Assembly: GCA_028292505.1 (NCBI GenBank)
Contig: JAQGMF010000010.1
Location: forward strand, 1 to 64,000
DNA: 64,000 nucleotides
Reading direction: 5' to 3'
DNA from: Rhodocyclales bacterium
GTDB lineage: Bacteria > Pseudomonadota > Gammaproteobacteria > Burkholderiales > Rhodocyclaceae
Both the position numbers and the translations under genes were made by a program. The notes under the pieces are model-generated. The model was not told the DNA's origin. It saw nothing but the letters and a program-made list of their open reading frames with translations, and searched no databases. Below are positions 20,780 through 30,253 of the stretch, in pieces (the stretch's first letter is position 1; the number at the start of each line of letters is the position of its first letter).

Positions 20780-22921
20780 TCAGCGCGAAGCCGATTGTTC
20801 CGTCACAACGCGAGGTGTAATGAAAATCAGCAATTCCGTCTTGGTATCAGAGCGTTCGTTCTCGCGAAAAAGATAGCCAAGGATCGGAATGTCTCCCAAC
20901 AACGGAATCTTGTTCGTAAGATTTTGAGTGTCTTGCTGATAAATGCCACCCAAGACAACGGTGCCACCATTTTCGACCAATACTTGAGTATTGATGTGCT
21001 TGGTGTTTATCGGAATGCCAAACGCCTGTGAAAGTGCTGTATTGGGAGAGTCTTTGTTTACATCTACAGTGAGAGCAATTCGTCCGTCAGGAGTAACTTG
21101 CGGCTTGACCTTAAGAGATAAATTCGCCTTACGGAACGCCACGGAAGTAGCACCGGAACTCGTTGCCAACTGATAGGGCAACTCAACACCTTGCTCAATT
21201 AATGCCTCTATTTGATCTGAAGTCATGATTTTCGGGCGGGATACCACCTTCCCTCGTCCATCGGCCTCCAGTGCCGATATTTCCAAGTCAATAAAACGTG
21301 AGCCGCTCTTGTTAAACAATACGGTTGACAACACACCAGCGACTTTGCCGTTTATGCCTGGCGCAGCAAGATTGATGTTTTGAGTGTCGGAGGTATTAAA
21401 ATTCTGAACAGTCGCAGCCAAACCTGCCTGATAACCTGTCCCCTCAATTGCAGCGCCCGTTGTAGAAGTCCTCGAGAGTCCATTCGATACCCCAAGTGCG
21501 CTCATAAATCCAAGTCTTACACCAAGGTTCCGAGCGAATGAGTCTGACGCTTCAACTATTTGCGCCTCGATCAAAACCTGCTTCACGGGTACGTCAATCT
21601 CATCAATTATGCGACGCAACTCCTCTAGGCGGGAGGCTACGTCAGTCACGAAAAGCTTGTTGCTGCGTTCATCAACGATAACAACGCCACGCTTAGATAG
21701 CATGGTGTTTTCCTTTTTTGTCAGGAAATCGAAGATGGCTGTCGCCTTGTGATAGTTAATCTGGAAGTTTTCAGTGCGCAACGGCTCAAGGTCAGCAATC
21801 TGCGCTTTAGAGTCAAGCTCCAATTTTTCACGCGCGGCCAGCTCATCACGAGGAGCGATCCAAATGACATTGCCATTCTTTCGCATATCCAGCCCTTTGG
21901 CCTGAAGAATGATTTCCAATGCTTGGTCCCACGGCACATCCTTCAGCCGCAGCGTTAGCGCCCCAGTCACCGAATCGCTAGTAATAATGTTGAAGTTCGT
22001 GAAATCAGCAATGACTTGCAACACCGAACGTACGTCGATATTTTGGAAATTTAATGAGAGTTTCTCACCCGCGTACCGTGGAGTGCGGCCACCTCCTTGC
22101 ACCAGCTTGCTGGGATCTTCCTTTACCGGCTTAACCTCAACAACGAATTGATTGTCCGTTTGATAGGCATTGTGTTCCCACAATCCCTTAGGACTGATAA
22201 CCATATGCACAAGATTGCCGTTCTGCGTCGTCACCACCGTATTCACAGGCGTCGCAAAGTCCGTTACATCTAGACTTTTGCGTAGATTGTCGGGCAAGGA
22301 TGTCTTGAGAAAGTCCACAACCAGATTGCCACCTTGCTGGCGTATATCAATACCAGTATTCGCGTCCGAGAGATCTACTACAATTCGGCCTTCCCCTGCG
22401 TTGCCACGGCGGAAATTGACGTCACGTATCTTGTGGACGTCAGGGCCTCCCTGCTGCTCGGCAAAGCGTGCTGTCGTGGTGGCTTCGGGCGACTTGGCAG
22501 TAACGGGCGATAGTGTAATTACCAAATCGCGGCCGTCGGCCTTGGTTGTGTAACTCAAGGCACGTGTCAAATTCAATACCAGTCGCGTGCGGTCTGCCAC
22601 CTGCACGAGGTTTGCACTGCGCAAATCACCTTCGTTGAACGAAATTGATCCATGACCAGTGCCATTCAGCGTAGAAGGAAAATCAATAGCGACTCGCGCA
22701 GGATTAGATACACTAAAACTACCCACTTGCCCGTCCAATGCGCCCTTGAGCGTAACTTTGACGACGACATCGCCTCCCACTTGTGTGGCCTGGATCGACT
22801 CGATTGAGTTCTTGCTTCCCGTATCGGCCATAGGTGCGGACTGTTGCGCTTGGACCAATGTCCCGCAAAGACAGACTGCGACCAAAGTCATCAACGTTCG
22901 GATTATCCGTGAAGTTTTCAT
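20780..22921 (-). CDS. pilQ: type IV pilus secretin PilQ
   Basis: PilQ forms the outer-membrane channel through which the type IV pilus passes. The 713-residue precursor has a signal peptide (cleavage near VQAQ, residue ~25), two N-terminal AMIN domains that bind peptidoglycan (residues ~38-125 and ~160-240), an STN/N0 domain (LSLNFQNIDVRSVLQVIADF, about 285-355), an N1 domain and the C-terminal secretin domain with VPVKQVLIEAQIVEA and GTVVLGGIYQQD. It is last in pilMNOPQ and overlaps pilP by four bases. The length fits betaproteobacterial PilQ. Confidence 0.96.
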   Translation of the reverse strand: MKTSRIIRTLMTLVAVCLCGTLVQAQQSAPMADTGSKNSIESIQATQVGGDVVVKVTLKGALDGQVGSFSVSNPARVAIDFPSTLNGTGHGSISFNEGDLRSANLVQVADRTRLVLNLTRALSYTTKADGRDLVITLSPVTAKSPEATTTARFAEQQGGPDVHKIRDVNFRRGNAGEGRIVVDLSDANTGIDIRQQGGNLVVDFLKTSLPDNLRKSLDVTDFATPVNTVVTTQNGNLVHMVISPKGLWEHNAYQTDNQFVVEVKPVKEDPSKLVQGGGRTPRYAGEKLSLNFQNIDVRSVLQVIADFTNFNIITSDSVTGALTLRLKDVPWDQALEIILQAKGLDMRKNGNVIWIAPRDELAAREKLELDSKAQIADLEPLRTENFQINYHKATAIFDFLTKKENTMLSKRGVVIVDERSNKLFVTDVASRLEELRRIIDEIDVPVKQVLIEAQIVEASDSFARNLGVRLGFMSALGVSNGLSRTSTTGAAIEGTGYQAGLAATVQNFNTSDTQNINLAAPGINGKVAGVLSTVLFNKSGSRFIDLEISALEADGRGKVVSRPKIMTSDQIEALIEQGVELPYQLATSSGATSVAFRKANLSLKVKPQVTPDGRIALTVDVNKDSPNTALSQAFGIPINTKHINTQVLVENGGTVVLGGIYQQDTQNLTNKIPLLGDIPILGYLFRENERSDTKTELLIFITPRVVTEQSASR

Positions 22922-23466
22922 TGCTTTGCCTCCCGCTCCTGCAGTTGCATGGTGCCCATGCGCTCGACCCAGTCGCCATTGGCGTCTTCGATCAGTTCCT
23001 TAAGGTCCAATTCAGACTCGGATATTTTGGTTACGAGGCCAAAGTTTTGTCCTATGTAGTTGCCCACGCGAATCTGGTAGATGGTCTTATCAGCTTGTAC
23101 GAGCGCTACCGGCTTGCCATCTTTTGAGACCATCATGCCGACTAGTTTCAACGATTCCAGCGGATAGGCTTCAAGCGGTTCGCGGCGACGATTTGTGTCA
23201 GGACGATTGGCGCCGGCACCCCGTTTGTCGGGATCAAGCTTAGAGACTTGAAACGGGTCTCCAACCGACGCTGTGTCGAAGTCCACCACGGCGAATGTCT
23301 TGAGTTGAGGTAGAGGAGTGATACGCCCTCGCATGCCAGCCTCTTCCGTCTTCATCCAGTTTTTTATGTCCTGATGTTCATCACCCGCACATGCAGACAA
23401 GGCGAGTACGAACGCCAATAAAATGGCGTAGTCGCTGGAAAGATATCTGCGCACTATCATTCTCAT
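22918..23466 (-). CDS. pilP: type IV pilus alignment lipoprotein PilP
   Basis: PilP is an inner-membrane lipoprotein linking PilN/PilO to PilQ. The 182-residue protein has a lipobox (LALSAC) ending at a Cys near residue 26, an unstructured segment with PFQVSKLDPD, and the C-terminal beta domain beginning LEAYPLESLKLVGM, with YQIRVGNYIGQNFG. ATG at 23466 overlaps the pilO stop as ATGA; another ATG two codons later is also possible. Order and overlaps are those of the canonical operon. Confidence 0.95.
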   Translation of the reverse strand: MRMIVRRYLSSDYAILLAFVLALSACAGDEHQDIKNWMKTEEAGMRGRITPLPQLKTFAVVDFDTASVGDPFQVSKLDPDKRGAGANRPDTNRRREPLEAYPLESLKLVGMMVSKDGKPVALVQADKTIYQIRVGNYIGQNFGLVTKISESELDLKELIEDANGDWVERMGTMQLQEREAKQ

Positions 23467-24134
23467 TTTTTCACCGCCGCAGATTTTTCTCGTTTCTGCT
23501 TTGCAACCTCTTCATCGTCGAGATAGCGATAGGTCACGGCACTTGCATCCATCTTGAGACCGTTTGCACCGGCTGCTTCAATGGCGATATCGCGCAAAGT
23601 CACAATGCGCGGCAATTTGGCAACGTCGGCTGCAAAATTGCCGAGATCTGCATAACTACCAGTAACACGCAGTTGAATTGGCAACTCCGCATAAAATTCT
23701 TTGACAGATTCCGTGCCAGGTTTCCACAGTTCAAATTGCAAGCCACGGCCACGACCAGCCTGATTCACATCCACGAGCAAAGCCTCCATTTCGGAACGAT
23801 TCGGTAGCTGTCTAAGCAGTGCGCCGAACTGCCGATCGATGTCAGCCAATTGGCGCTTATACTCGTCAAGATTGACGGCTTGACGCTTCTTACCCAGCCA
23901 TTCGTCCTTGAGCTTTACTTCTTCCTGACGCCGTTGTTCGAGCGTATCCAGCTGAGCATTCCAATCGAACCACCATGCACATCCCACAACAACAATGAAT
24001 AGCACGGCAAGGACAATGATTCTCGGCACGACAGGCCAGACACCTGGGTCGTTCGGGTCCATCTGACGAAAGTCATTGACGACTTGCTCGAAGCTCAGAC
24101 CACGCAATCCCTGCAAAACATTCGGAGCGCTCAT
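23463..24134 (-). CDS. pilO: type IV pilus inner-membrane protein PilO
   Basis: PilO pairs with PilN in the periplasm and aligns the pilus motor with the secretin. The 223-residue protein has an N-terminal cytoplasmic stretch, one membrane segment (IIVLAVLFIVVVGCAWWF, about residues 38-56), a coiled coil (about 60-110) and a ferredoxin-like C-terminal domain (ELPIQLRVTGSYADLGNFA). Overlaps with both neighbours are four bases, indicating tight coupling. Confidence 0.95.
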   Translation of the reverse strand: MSAPNVLQGLRGLSFEQVVNDFRQMDPNDPGVWPVVPRIIVLAVLFIVVVGCAWWFDWNAQLDTLEQRRQEEVKLKDEWLGKKRQAVNLDEYKRQLADIDRQFGALLRQLPNRSEMEALLVDVNQAGRGRGLQFELWKPGTESVKEFYAELPIQLRVTGSYADLGNFAADVAKLPRIVTLRDIAIEAAGANGLKMDASAVTYRYLDDEEVAKQKREKSAAVKK

Positions 24135-24721
24135 TTTTTCTGCTCCTTGCCGGATGCCTTCTGATCGGTTGGATCAGCAGCTGCTTTTTCTATCGATACA
24201 AAGAGATTGAAATCTCCCACTCGCCGCCTGTTGAAATCGGCAGCCTTGATTTCTACCAGTTCAGGTTTTTCGAATATGGGAGAAGCATCCAGATTGCGCA
24301 TGAGCTGCGAAACGCGTGCGTTCGATTGTGCATAGCCCAATAGATTGATGCGTACGCCATTTTGCTTGACGGAGCGAATCACGACGCCCTCCGGAACTTG
24401 CTTGCCCAGCTCATTGAAAATATGCACAGTCTCAGCGCGATTGCTTTGCAGAGATTCAATCACCTGCTTGCGCGCCAAAAGCGCCTGCGTTTGTTCCTGC
24501 AGGCGCTTGATTTCAGCGATCTCTTTGTCCAATACCGCAATCTCGCGTTTGACGAAATCGTTGGACGACTCCTGCGATTCAATGCGTTGGCCAATAGATA
24601 TGTGACCGACAAACCACACTACGCCGCCGAGCAATGCAACCAACCCCAACATTGAGTAAAACTGCTGGCGGCGATGCTTGCGTGCTTCTTCGCGATGGGG
24701 GAGAAGATTGATGCGGATCAT
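24131..24721 (-). CDS. pilN: type IV pilus inner-membrane protein PilN
   Basis: PilN binds PilM in the cytoplasm through its N terminus and PilO in the periplasm. The 196-residue protein begins MIRINLLPHREEARK, the conserved PilM-docking motif (INLLP), followed by a membrane helix (MLGLVALLGGVVWFVGH, about residues 24-42), a coiled coil, and a ferredoxin-like domain. The C terminus is Lys-rich. It overlaps pilM and pilO by four bases each. Confidence 0.96.
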   Translation of the reverse strand: MIRINLLPHREEARKHRRQQFYSMLGLVALLGGVVWFVGHISIGQRIESQESSNDFVKREIAVLDKEIAEIKRLQEQTQALLARKQVIESLQSNRAETVHIFNELGKQVPEGVVIRSVKQNGVRINLLGYAQSNARVSQLMRNLDASPIFEKPELVEIKAADFNRRRVGDFNLFVSIEKAAADPTDQKASGKEQKK

Positions 24722-25797
24722 TCGTCGAACCTCCGCATTGCCAAGCCGCAGGCGACCATTAGCGCAGGCGCATCAGCAGCCAGGTTCTTCGGACGGATGC
24801 GCTGTGCCAGGGACATACCCACAAAAGGATTGGCCACCTGCGTCGCAACTTGAGTACGTCCTGCCACGATTTGCTCCAGGCCTGGCACGACGGCACAGCC
24901 TCCCGACAGAATGATCTGGTCAACCTGATTGAATTGAGTCGAGGTGAAGAAGAACTGCAACGCCCGCGAAACTTCCAGCCCGAGGCTGTCCATAAATGGG
25001 CGCAGCAATTCGTGCTCGTAATTTTCCGGGAGACTGCCTGAACGTTTGGCGGCTTCGGCTTCCTCGGTGCTCATGCCGTAATTGCGCATAATGTCCTGCG
25101 TGAGCTGGAAGCCACCGAATGCCTGTTCGCGGGCGTACAAGACATTCTCATCGCGTATGACGGCGACCTTCATGACGTTTGCGCCGATATCGACCATGGC
25201 CACTACCTTGCCCTGGCCTTCGTCCTTATCCAGCTTGCGTCGGATCAACTCGAAGGCCGCTTGTGCCGCGAAGGATTCCACGTCCATCACGATTGCCTTG
25301 AGACCCGCCGATTCGACCGCGGCAACACGATCCTCAACCTTTTCCTTACGCGAAGCGGCGATCAGGACTTCGACCTCTTCGTTACCACCTGGCATAGGGC
25401 CGAGTACTTGAAAATCGAGGTTCACCTCTTCGATGGCAAACGGAATGTATTGATTGGCCTCGGATTCGACCTGGATCTCCATGTCCATTTCGCGCAAACC
25501 CGCTGGCAGGGAAATCTTCTTCGTGATGACTGCTGCCGAAGGCAAGGCCAGCGCGACATTTTTCGTGCTGGTACCGAGACGTTTCCAGGCCTTGCGAATG
25601 GCGTCGGCGACGACGTCCAGGCTAGCGATATTGCCGTCGCTCACGGCATCGCGTGGCAAAGGCTCGATAGCGTAGCGCTCGAGGCGGTACTGGTTGGCGG
25701 CTTCTGCCAGCTCGACCATTTTCACTGCAGATGACGAAATATCCAGCCCAATCAAGGGCCGGGACCGTCCCCCCAGCAAGGAAGCGAAATCAATCAC
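24718..25797 (-). CDS. pilM: type IV pilus assembly ATP-binding protein PilM
   Basis: PilM is a cytoplasmic actin/FtsA-fold protein that recruits PilN and completes the alignment subcomplex. The 359-residue protein begins with LIGLDISSSAVKMVEL (phosphate-1 loop), has VAMVDIGANVMKVAVI (phosphate-2), and ILSGGCAVVPGLEQIVAGR (adenosine motif). The start is GTG at 25797, read as MIDFASLLG. It is first in pilMNOPQ and divergent from mrcA, the usual betaproteobacterial layout. Confidence 0.96.
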   Translation of the reverse strand: MIDFASLLGGRSRPLIGLDISSSAVKMVELAEAANQYRLERYAIEPLPRDAVSDGNIASLDVVADAIRKAWKRLGTSTKNVALALPSAAVITKKISLPAGLREMDMEIQVESEANQYIPFAIEEVNLDFQVLGPMPGGNEEVEVLIAASRKEKVEDRVAAVESAGLKAIVMDVESFAAQAAFELIRRKLDKDEGQGKVVAMVDIGANVMKVAVIRDENVLYAREQAFGGFQLTQDIMRNYGMSTEEAEAAKRSGSLPENYEHELLRPFMDSLGLEVSRALQFFFTSTQFNQVDQIILSGGCAVVPGLEQIVAGRTQVATQVANPFVGMSLAQRIRPKNLAADAPALMVACGLAMRRFDE

Positions 25798-25946
25798 GCG
25801 AGGCCATCCTATGGAATATCGTTTAAAATCCTGCGGTTACGATGAATACCACAAAACTACTTTAGATCCTAGCAGTAAGTCACCGAATATGTAAAGAAAA
25901 CCAACGCTGAACGGTTGCATCACGTCTCTGAAGGGCCGTCGCCGCC

Positions 25947-25952
25947 TATAAT
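25947..25952 (+). promoter_or_regulatory. TATAAT -10 box before mrcA
   Basis: A perfect sigma-70 -10 hexamer 25 bases before the mrcA ATG, predicting a start near 25959. No good -35 is seen at 16-18 bases upstream, so activity is uncertain. Confidence 0.5.
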
Positions 25953-25976
25953 CGCGCAGCTAACATACGAGTCACT

Positions 25977-28259
25977 ATGCGCAAACCTCTCTTCATCGCC
26001 GCCGCCGTCGTTGTCGGCTTGTTTCTCCTGGCAGTTTCCTCGGTCGGTATTGCCGCCGCATTTGCCTGGCCCAAACTACCCGATCTGGCTTCGATCACTG
26101 ATTACAAGCCGCGCATTCCGCTGCGCATCTACACCGCCGACGGCGAACTGATCGGCGAATTCGGCGAGGAGCGTCGCAGCTACGTTGCGATTCGCGATGT
26201 ACCCGTCGACCTCAAACACGCCATCCTTGCTGCGGAAGACGACCGCTTCTATGAACACGGTGGCGTGGATTTTGCCGGACTGACCCGTGCCACCGCACTC
26301 AACCTGCTAGGCGGCGCTCGTCGGCAGGGCGGGAGCACGATCACCATGCAAGTCGCGCGCAACTTCTACCTCAGCCGCGAGAAGACCATCAGTCGCAAAC
26401 TCTACGAGATATTGCTGGCGTTGAAGATCGAAAAAAACCTGACAAAGGACCAGATACTTGAGGTTTATCTCAATCAGATTTATCTCGGCCAACGCGCTTA
26501 TGGCTTCGGTGCTGCCGCTCAGATCTATTACGGGAAGAATCTGAAAGACTTGACCGTTGGTGAATGCGCGATGCTCACCGGCCTGCCCAAAGCACCGTCA
26601 GCCTACAATCCCGTCGTCAATCTGGAACGTGCGAAACAGCGGCAGCATTACGTTTTGCGGCGCATGCTGGAGTTGAATTACATCAACGCTGCCCAGCATG
26701 ACAAAGCAGTGGCCGATCCGGTCAAACTTGCCATCAGTCGTTCACAACAATCCGTGCAGCCGCTGATCTCACTGCACGCGGAATACGTTGCCGAAATGGC
26801 GCGGCAGATTGCGGTCGACCAGTTCAAGGACGAGGCTTATACGCGCGGCATAAAAGTCATCACCACCATCATGAAGAACGATCAGGCTGCCGCCTACCAA
26901 TCACTGAGGCGCGGCGTTCTCGACTATGAGCGACGCCACGGTTATCGCGGCGCTGAGGCACAGCTCGATCTGGCCGATATCAAATCCGAGCAGGACGAGC
27001 AGCTCGAAGAACTGATCGACGGTTATCCGGATCAGGACGAAATCAAATCAGCCATTGTCCTTTCCGTAACACCCAAGCAGGTGCACGTCTACCTGCGTGG
27101 CGGCGAACTGATCGACGTCGGCGGCGACAGCCTGAAATATGCAGCTGCCATGCTGGCCGCCAACGCGCCACAGCAAAAACAACTGCGCCGCGGGTCGCTG
27201 ATTCGTGTCGTGAAGAACGCCAAGGGCTGGGCCATCACGCAACCGCCAGAGGTTGAAGCCGGTTTCATATCGCTCGACCCGAACACGGGTGCAATCCGCT
27301 CGCTGGTCGGAGGCTTCGACTTCAACCGCAACAAGTTCAATCATATTACGCAGGCATGGCGCCAGCCGGGCTCCAGTTTCAAACCTTTCATCTATTCCGC
27401 TGCGCTTGAAAAGGGCTTCACGCCGGAAAGCGTGTTCGATGATGCGCCATTAAGCTTCTCGGCGGCTGCCACCGGCAGTCAGGCCTGGTCGCCGCAAAAT
27501 TATGACGGCAAGTACGAAGGGCCGATGACGCTACGCACAGCGCTGGCGAAATCGAAGAATCTGGTTGCAGTGCGCCTATTGCAAGCGATCGATCCGGCCT
27601 ATGCGCAGGACTATGTCACCAGCCGTTTCGGTTTTGACCCCGCCAAGAACCCTCCCTATCTCACGCTCGCTCTGGGCTCTGGCGCCGTAACGCCGTGGCA
27701 GATGGCCAGTGCCTACGCAATTTTTGCCAACGGCGGTTATCGCGTCCAGCCCTTCGTCGTCAAAGAGATTCGCGACGAGAAGGATCGCGTGATAGCCCGC
27801 GTCGATCCTGTCGCTGCAGGCAAACAATCCGAACGCGTGCTCGATCCGCGCAATGTGTACCTGATGCATTCCATGATGCAGGATGTGGTGCGTCGGGGCA
27901 CGGCGGCGAAAGCCATGTCGCTGGGGCGCAATGACCTTGCTGGCAAGACTGGCACCACCAACGAATTCGTCGACGCCTGGTTCTGCGGCTATCAGCCGAA
28001 CCTCGTGGGCATCGCCTGGGTCGGCAACGACCAACCCAAACGCCTGGGCTCGGGCGAAACGGGTGCCATGCTGGCCCTGCCGATCTGGATGGGATACATG
28101 GAAAAGGCTTTGCATGGCGTGCCCGAGCAAGGCATGGATGTGCCGCCGGGACTGGTGCATGTCAAGACTGACAAGGGCACCGATGACTTCATCTACGAAG
28201 AAAATCTGCCCAGCGACACCGCAGCCAGCGCCCCGACAGCGAACCAGGCCACGAACTAG
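25977..28259 (+). CDS. mrcA: penicillin-binding protein 1A
   Basis: A bifunctional class A PBP that polymerises glycan strands and cross-links peptides at the inner membrane. The 760-residue protein has an N-terminal membrane anchor (about residues 8-30), a GT51 transglycosylase domain with catalytic EDDRFYEHGGVD and GGSTITMQVARNF, an OB-like insert (about 300-410, LRRGSLIRVV), and a transpeptidase domain with Ser466-x-x-Lys in GSSFKPFIYSAA and the KTG at 657 (AGKTGTTNE). It is divergent from pilM, as in most Betaproteobacteria and Pseudomonas. Its stop overlaps the convergent cyaY stop by four bases. Confidence 0.96.
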   Translation: MRKPLFIAAAVVVGLFLLAVSSVGIAAAFAWPKLPDLASITDYKPRIPLRIYTADGELIGEFGEERRSYVAIRDVPVDLKHAILAAEDDRFYEHGGVDFAGLTRATALNLLGGARRQGGSTITMQVARNFYLSREKTISRKLYEILLALKIEKNLTKDQILEVYLNQIYLGQRAYGFGAAAQIYYGKNLKDLTVGECAMLTGLPKAPSAYNPVVNLERAKQRQHYVLRRMLELNYINAAQHDKAVADPVKLAISRSQQSVQPLISLHAEYVAEMARQIAVDQFKDEAYTRGIKVITTIMKNDQAAAYQSLRRGVLDYERRHGYRGAEAQLDLADIKSEQDEQLEELIDGYPDQDEIKSAIVLSVTPKQVHVYLRGGELIDVGGDSLKYAAAMLAANAPQQKQLRRGSLIRVVKNAKGWAITQPPEVEAGFISLDPNTGAIRSLVGGFDFNRNKFNHITQAWRQPGSSFKPFIYSAALEKGFTPESVFDDAPLSFSAAATGSQAWSPQNYDGKYEGPMTLRTALAKSKNLVAVRLLQAIDPAYAQDYVTSRFGFDPAKNPPYLTLALGSGAVTPWQMASAYAIFANGGYRVQPFVVKEIRDEKDRVIARVDPVAAGKQSERVLDPRNVYLMHSMMQDVVRRGTAAKAMSLGRNDLAGKTGTTNEFVDAWFCGYQPNLVGIAWVGNDQPKRLGSGETGAMLALPIWMGYMEKALHGVPEQGMDVPPGLVHVKTDKGTDDFIYEENLPSDTAASAPTANQATN

Positions 28260-28585
28260 ACTAACTGCACCGCCACGCCCGCCTGCTGACTAACCAATCT
28301 GGTGAGCGCGGCATAGAGCTCCTCGCCGTCGCGCGTGTTGATCCAGCGCTCGCCCTCGGGCCGATAGTGAAAGCCGCCGGCGCGCGCCGCGACCCATATC
28401 TCGCGCGCAGCGGCATGGCGATTGATGATGATCTTGCTGCCATCGCCGAACGTCAATTCAAGGATGCCACCCGGCTTGGACTCAATATCCACATCGATAT
28501 CGGCGGCATCCGTGGCATTTTCGATGGCTGCTTCGAGGCGAAGCATCTCCGCATCGGCCCGGTCCAGAAATGCGTTCTCGTCCAT
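28256..28585 (-). CDS. cyaY: frataxin-like iron donor CyaY
   Basis: CyaY binds iron through an acidic ridge and tunes iron-sulphur cluster assembly by IscS. The 109-residue protein has the acidic first helix (DENAFLDRADAEMLRLEAAIE), the strand pair DIDVDIESKPGGILEL and TFGDGSKIIINRHAAAREIW, and the GGFHYRPEGERWINTRDGEE stretch, all typical. The start at 28585 places GGAG seven bases upstream; the ATG at 28591 would be too close to it. It is divergent from lptM and convergent with mrcA. Confidence 0.95.
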   Translation of the reverse strand: MDENAFLDRADAEMLRLEAAIENATDAADIDVDIESKPGGILELTFGDGSKIIINRHAAAREIWVAARAGGFHYRPEGERWINTRDGEELYAALTRLVSQQAGVAVQLV

Positions 28586-28598
28586 TTTCATACTCCAA

Positions 28599-28697
28599 TC
28601 CGTTTTTAAATCAATAATGCCGCGAAGATGAGGCGCAGATCAGTGCTGTAGCACGGCAAGCCGAAGTCGACAAAGGCAGTATTGATTTAAAAATGGA
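28599..28697. repeat. 18-bp inverted repeat in the cyaY-lptM promoter region
   Basis: TCCGTTTTTAAATCAATA (28599-28616) is inverted, with one mismatch, at 28680-28697. The arms are AT-rich in a GC-rich setting and bracket 63 bases. Each arm contains TTGATT, reading inward to outward toward one of the two divergent genes. It may be a regulator site pair or mirrored promoter elements. Confidence 0.6.
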
Positions 28698-28741
28698 ATG
28701 ACTCCTTGTTACCATTGCGTTTTACTTGTGATTGGACAGAC

Positions 28742-28978
28742 ATGCGCCCGACTTCACGTTTGATCCCGTTTGCTGCAACGCTGTCTTGCGCCCTGGCGGT
28801 GTCCGCCTGCGGCATCAAGGGTGGACTATACCTACCGCCGCCGACTCCGGACGCGCCCGCACCAGCGCCGGTCGCCGCGCCCCCGTCTGCCGCACCGATT
28901 CCTGTACCTGCTCGCAAAGTACCCGCTGCCACCTCCGCTCCTGAGTCGACGGAATCCGCGCCAAAGAGCCAACCCTGA
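28742..28978 (+). CDS. lptM: small lipoprotein LptM (YifL-like)
   Basis: A 78-residue lipoprotein with a lipobox (LAVSAC) and the diagnostic CGIKGGLYLPPP just after the lipidated Cys, followed by a Pro/Ala-rich tail. In Enterobacteria LptM helps LptD mature at the LPS translocon in the outer membrane. The position between cyaY and lysA is the standard one. The start at 28742 (MRPTSRLIPFAA) gives a normal lipoprotein signal; an upstream ATG at 28706 would spoil it. lysA follows after 13 bases. Confidence 0.88.
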   Translation: MRPTSRLIPFAATLSCALAVSACGIKGGLYLPPPTPDAPAPAPVAAPPSAAPIPVPARKVPAATSAPESTESAPKSQP

Positions 28979-28991
28979 TTCCAGTTTATCG

Positions 28992-30251
28992 ATGAACCGC
29001 TTCCCCATTACAACGCTGACCGAAGGTAACAGCGGCCTGCAACTTGAAGCCGTCGCGCTGGCGGATATTGCCGCGCGCTTCGGCACGCCCACCTATGTCT
29101 ATTCGCGCGCCGCGCTCGAATCGGCGTGGCGCGAGTGGAGCGCGGCCCTCGCCGGCCGCGACACGCTGATCTGCTATGCCGTGAAGGCCAATAGCAACCT
29201 TGGCGTGCTCAATGTTTTCGCACGCCTCGGCGCAGGTTTCGACATCCTCTCGGGCGGAGAATTGTCGCGCGTGCTGGCGGCCGGCGGTTCGGCCGGCAAG
29301 GTGGTGTTTTCAGGCGTCGGCAAGAGCCGCGCGGAAATGCAACAGGCATTACGCGCTGGCGTGCGCTGCCTCAACCTCGAATCGCCGGCCGAACTGGACC
29401 GTCTCGAATCTGTCGCGGCGGAGATGAACGTGCGGGCACCGATAGCCTTTCGCGTCAATCCGAATGTCGACCCCAAGACGCATCCCTACATTTCCACCGG
29501 CCTGCGCGACAACAAGTTCGGCGTGGCCTTCGAAGACGCTCTGGCGCTGTATCGCAAGGCGGCCGCATCGAAGCACCTGAAGGTCAGCGGCATCGCCTGT
29601 CACATCGGCTCGCAGTTGCTTGACCCGGCGCCGATGGCCGAAGCCGCCGCCAAGCTGCGCGGCCTGGTCGAGAAGCTCGCAGCGGAAGGCATTGTGCTGG
29701 AGCACATCGATCTGGGCGGTGGCCTGGGCATCCGTTATGACGATGAAGTACCGCCTAGCATGCGCGATTACACCGCGCCGCTGCTGGCCACCATGGAAGG
29801 CCGCAAGGAGCAACTGTGCTTCGAGCCCGGCCGCTCGCTGGTCGGCAATGCCGGTCTGCTGCTTACGCAAGTGGAATATCTCAAGCACGGCAGCAGCAAG
29901 AATTTCGCCATTGTCGATGCCGCCATGAACGATCTCGTCCGGCCGGCGCTTTATGACGCCTATCACCAGATGGTCGCCGTCAAAGCGTCCACGACACCGG
30001 CGCAACGCTATGAAATTGTCGGACCAATCTGCGAGAGCGGTGACTTCCTCGGGCACGACCGCGAGCTTGCGCTGGCCGAGGGCGACCTGATTGCGATTCT
30101 TTCCGCCGGTGCCTACGGCATGGCCATGAGTTCCAACTACAACACGCGCGGCCGCTGCGCTGAAGTCATGGTGGATGGCGACAAAGTGCATCTCGTGCGC
30201 CAGCGCGAGAGCATCGAAAGCCTCTACGCGCTCGAATCCATTCTGCCCTGA
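28992..30251 (+). CDS. lysA: diaminopimelate decarboxylase
   Basis: A PLP-dependent enzyme making L-lysine from meso-diaminopimelate. The 419-residue protein has the PLP lysine at residue 65 (CYAVKANSN), HIGSQ, the phosphate-binding GGGLGI, the EPGRSLVGNAG segment and CESGDFLGHDR at the dimer active site. Full length. ATG at 28992 (MNRFPITTL) begins the family homology. It is followed two bases later by the S4-domain gene. Confidence 0.96.
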   Translation: MNRFPITTLTEGNSGLQLEAVALADIAARFGTPTYVYSRAALESAWREWSAALAGRDTLICYAVKANSNLGVLNVFARLGAGFDILSGGELSRVLAAGGSAGKVVFSGVGKSRAEMQQALRAGVRCLNLESPAELDRLESVAAEMNVRAPIAFRVNPNVDPKTHPYISTGLRDNKFGVAFEDALALYRKAAASKHLKVSGIACHIGSQLLDPAPMAEAAAKLRGLVEKLAAEGIVLEHIDLGGGLGIRYDDEVPPSMRDYTAPLLATMEGRKEQLCFEPGRSLVGNAGLLLTQVEYLKHGSSKNFAIVDAAMNDLVRPALYDAYHQMVAVKASTTPAQRYEIVGPICESGDFLGHDRELALAEGDLIAILSAGAYGMAMSSNYNTRGRCAEVMVDGDKVHLVRQRESIESLYALESILP

Positions 30252-30253
30252 GC

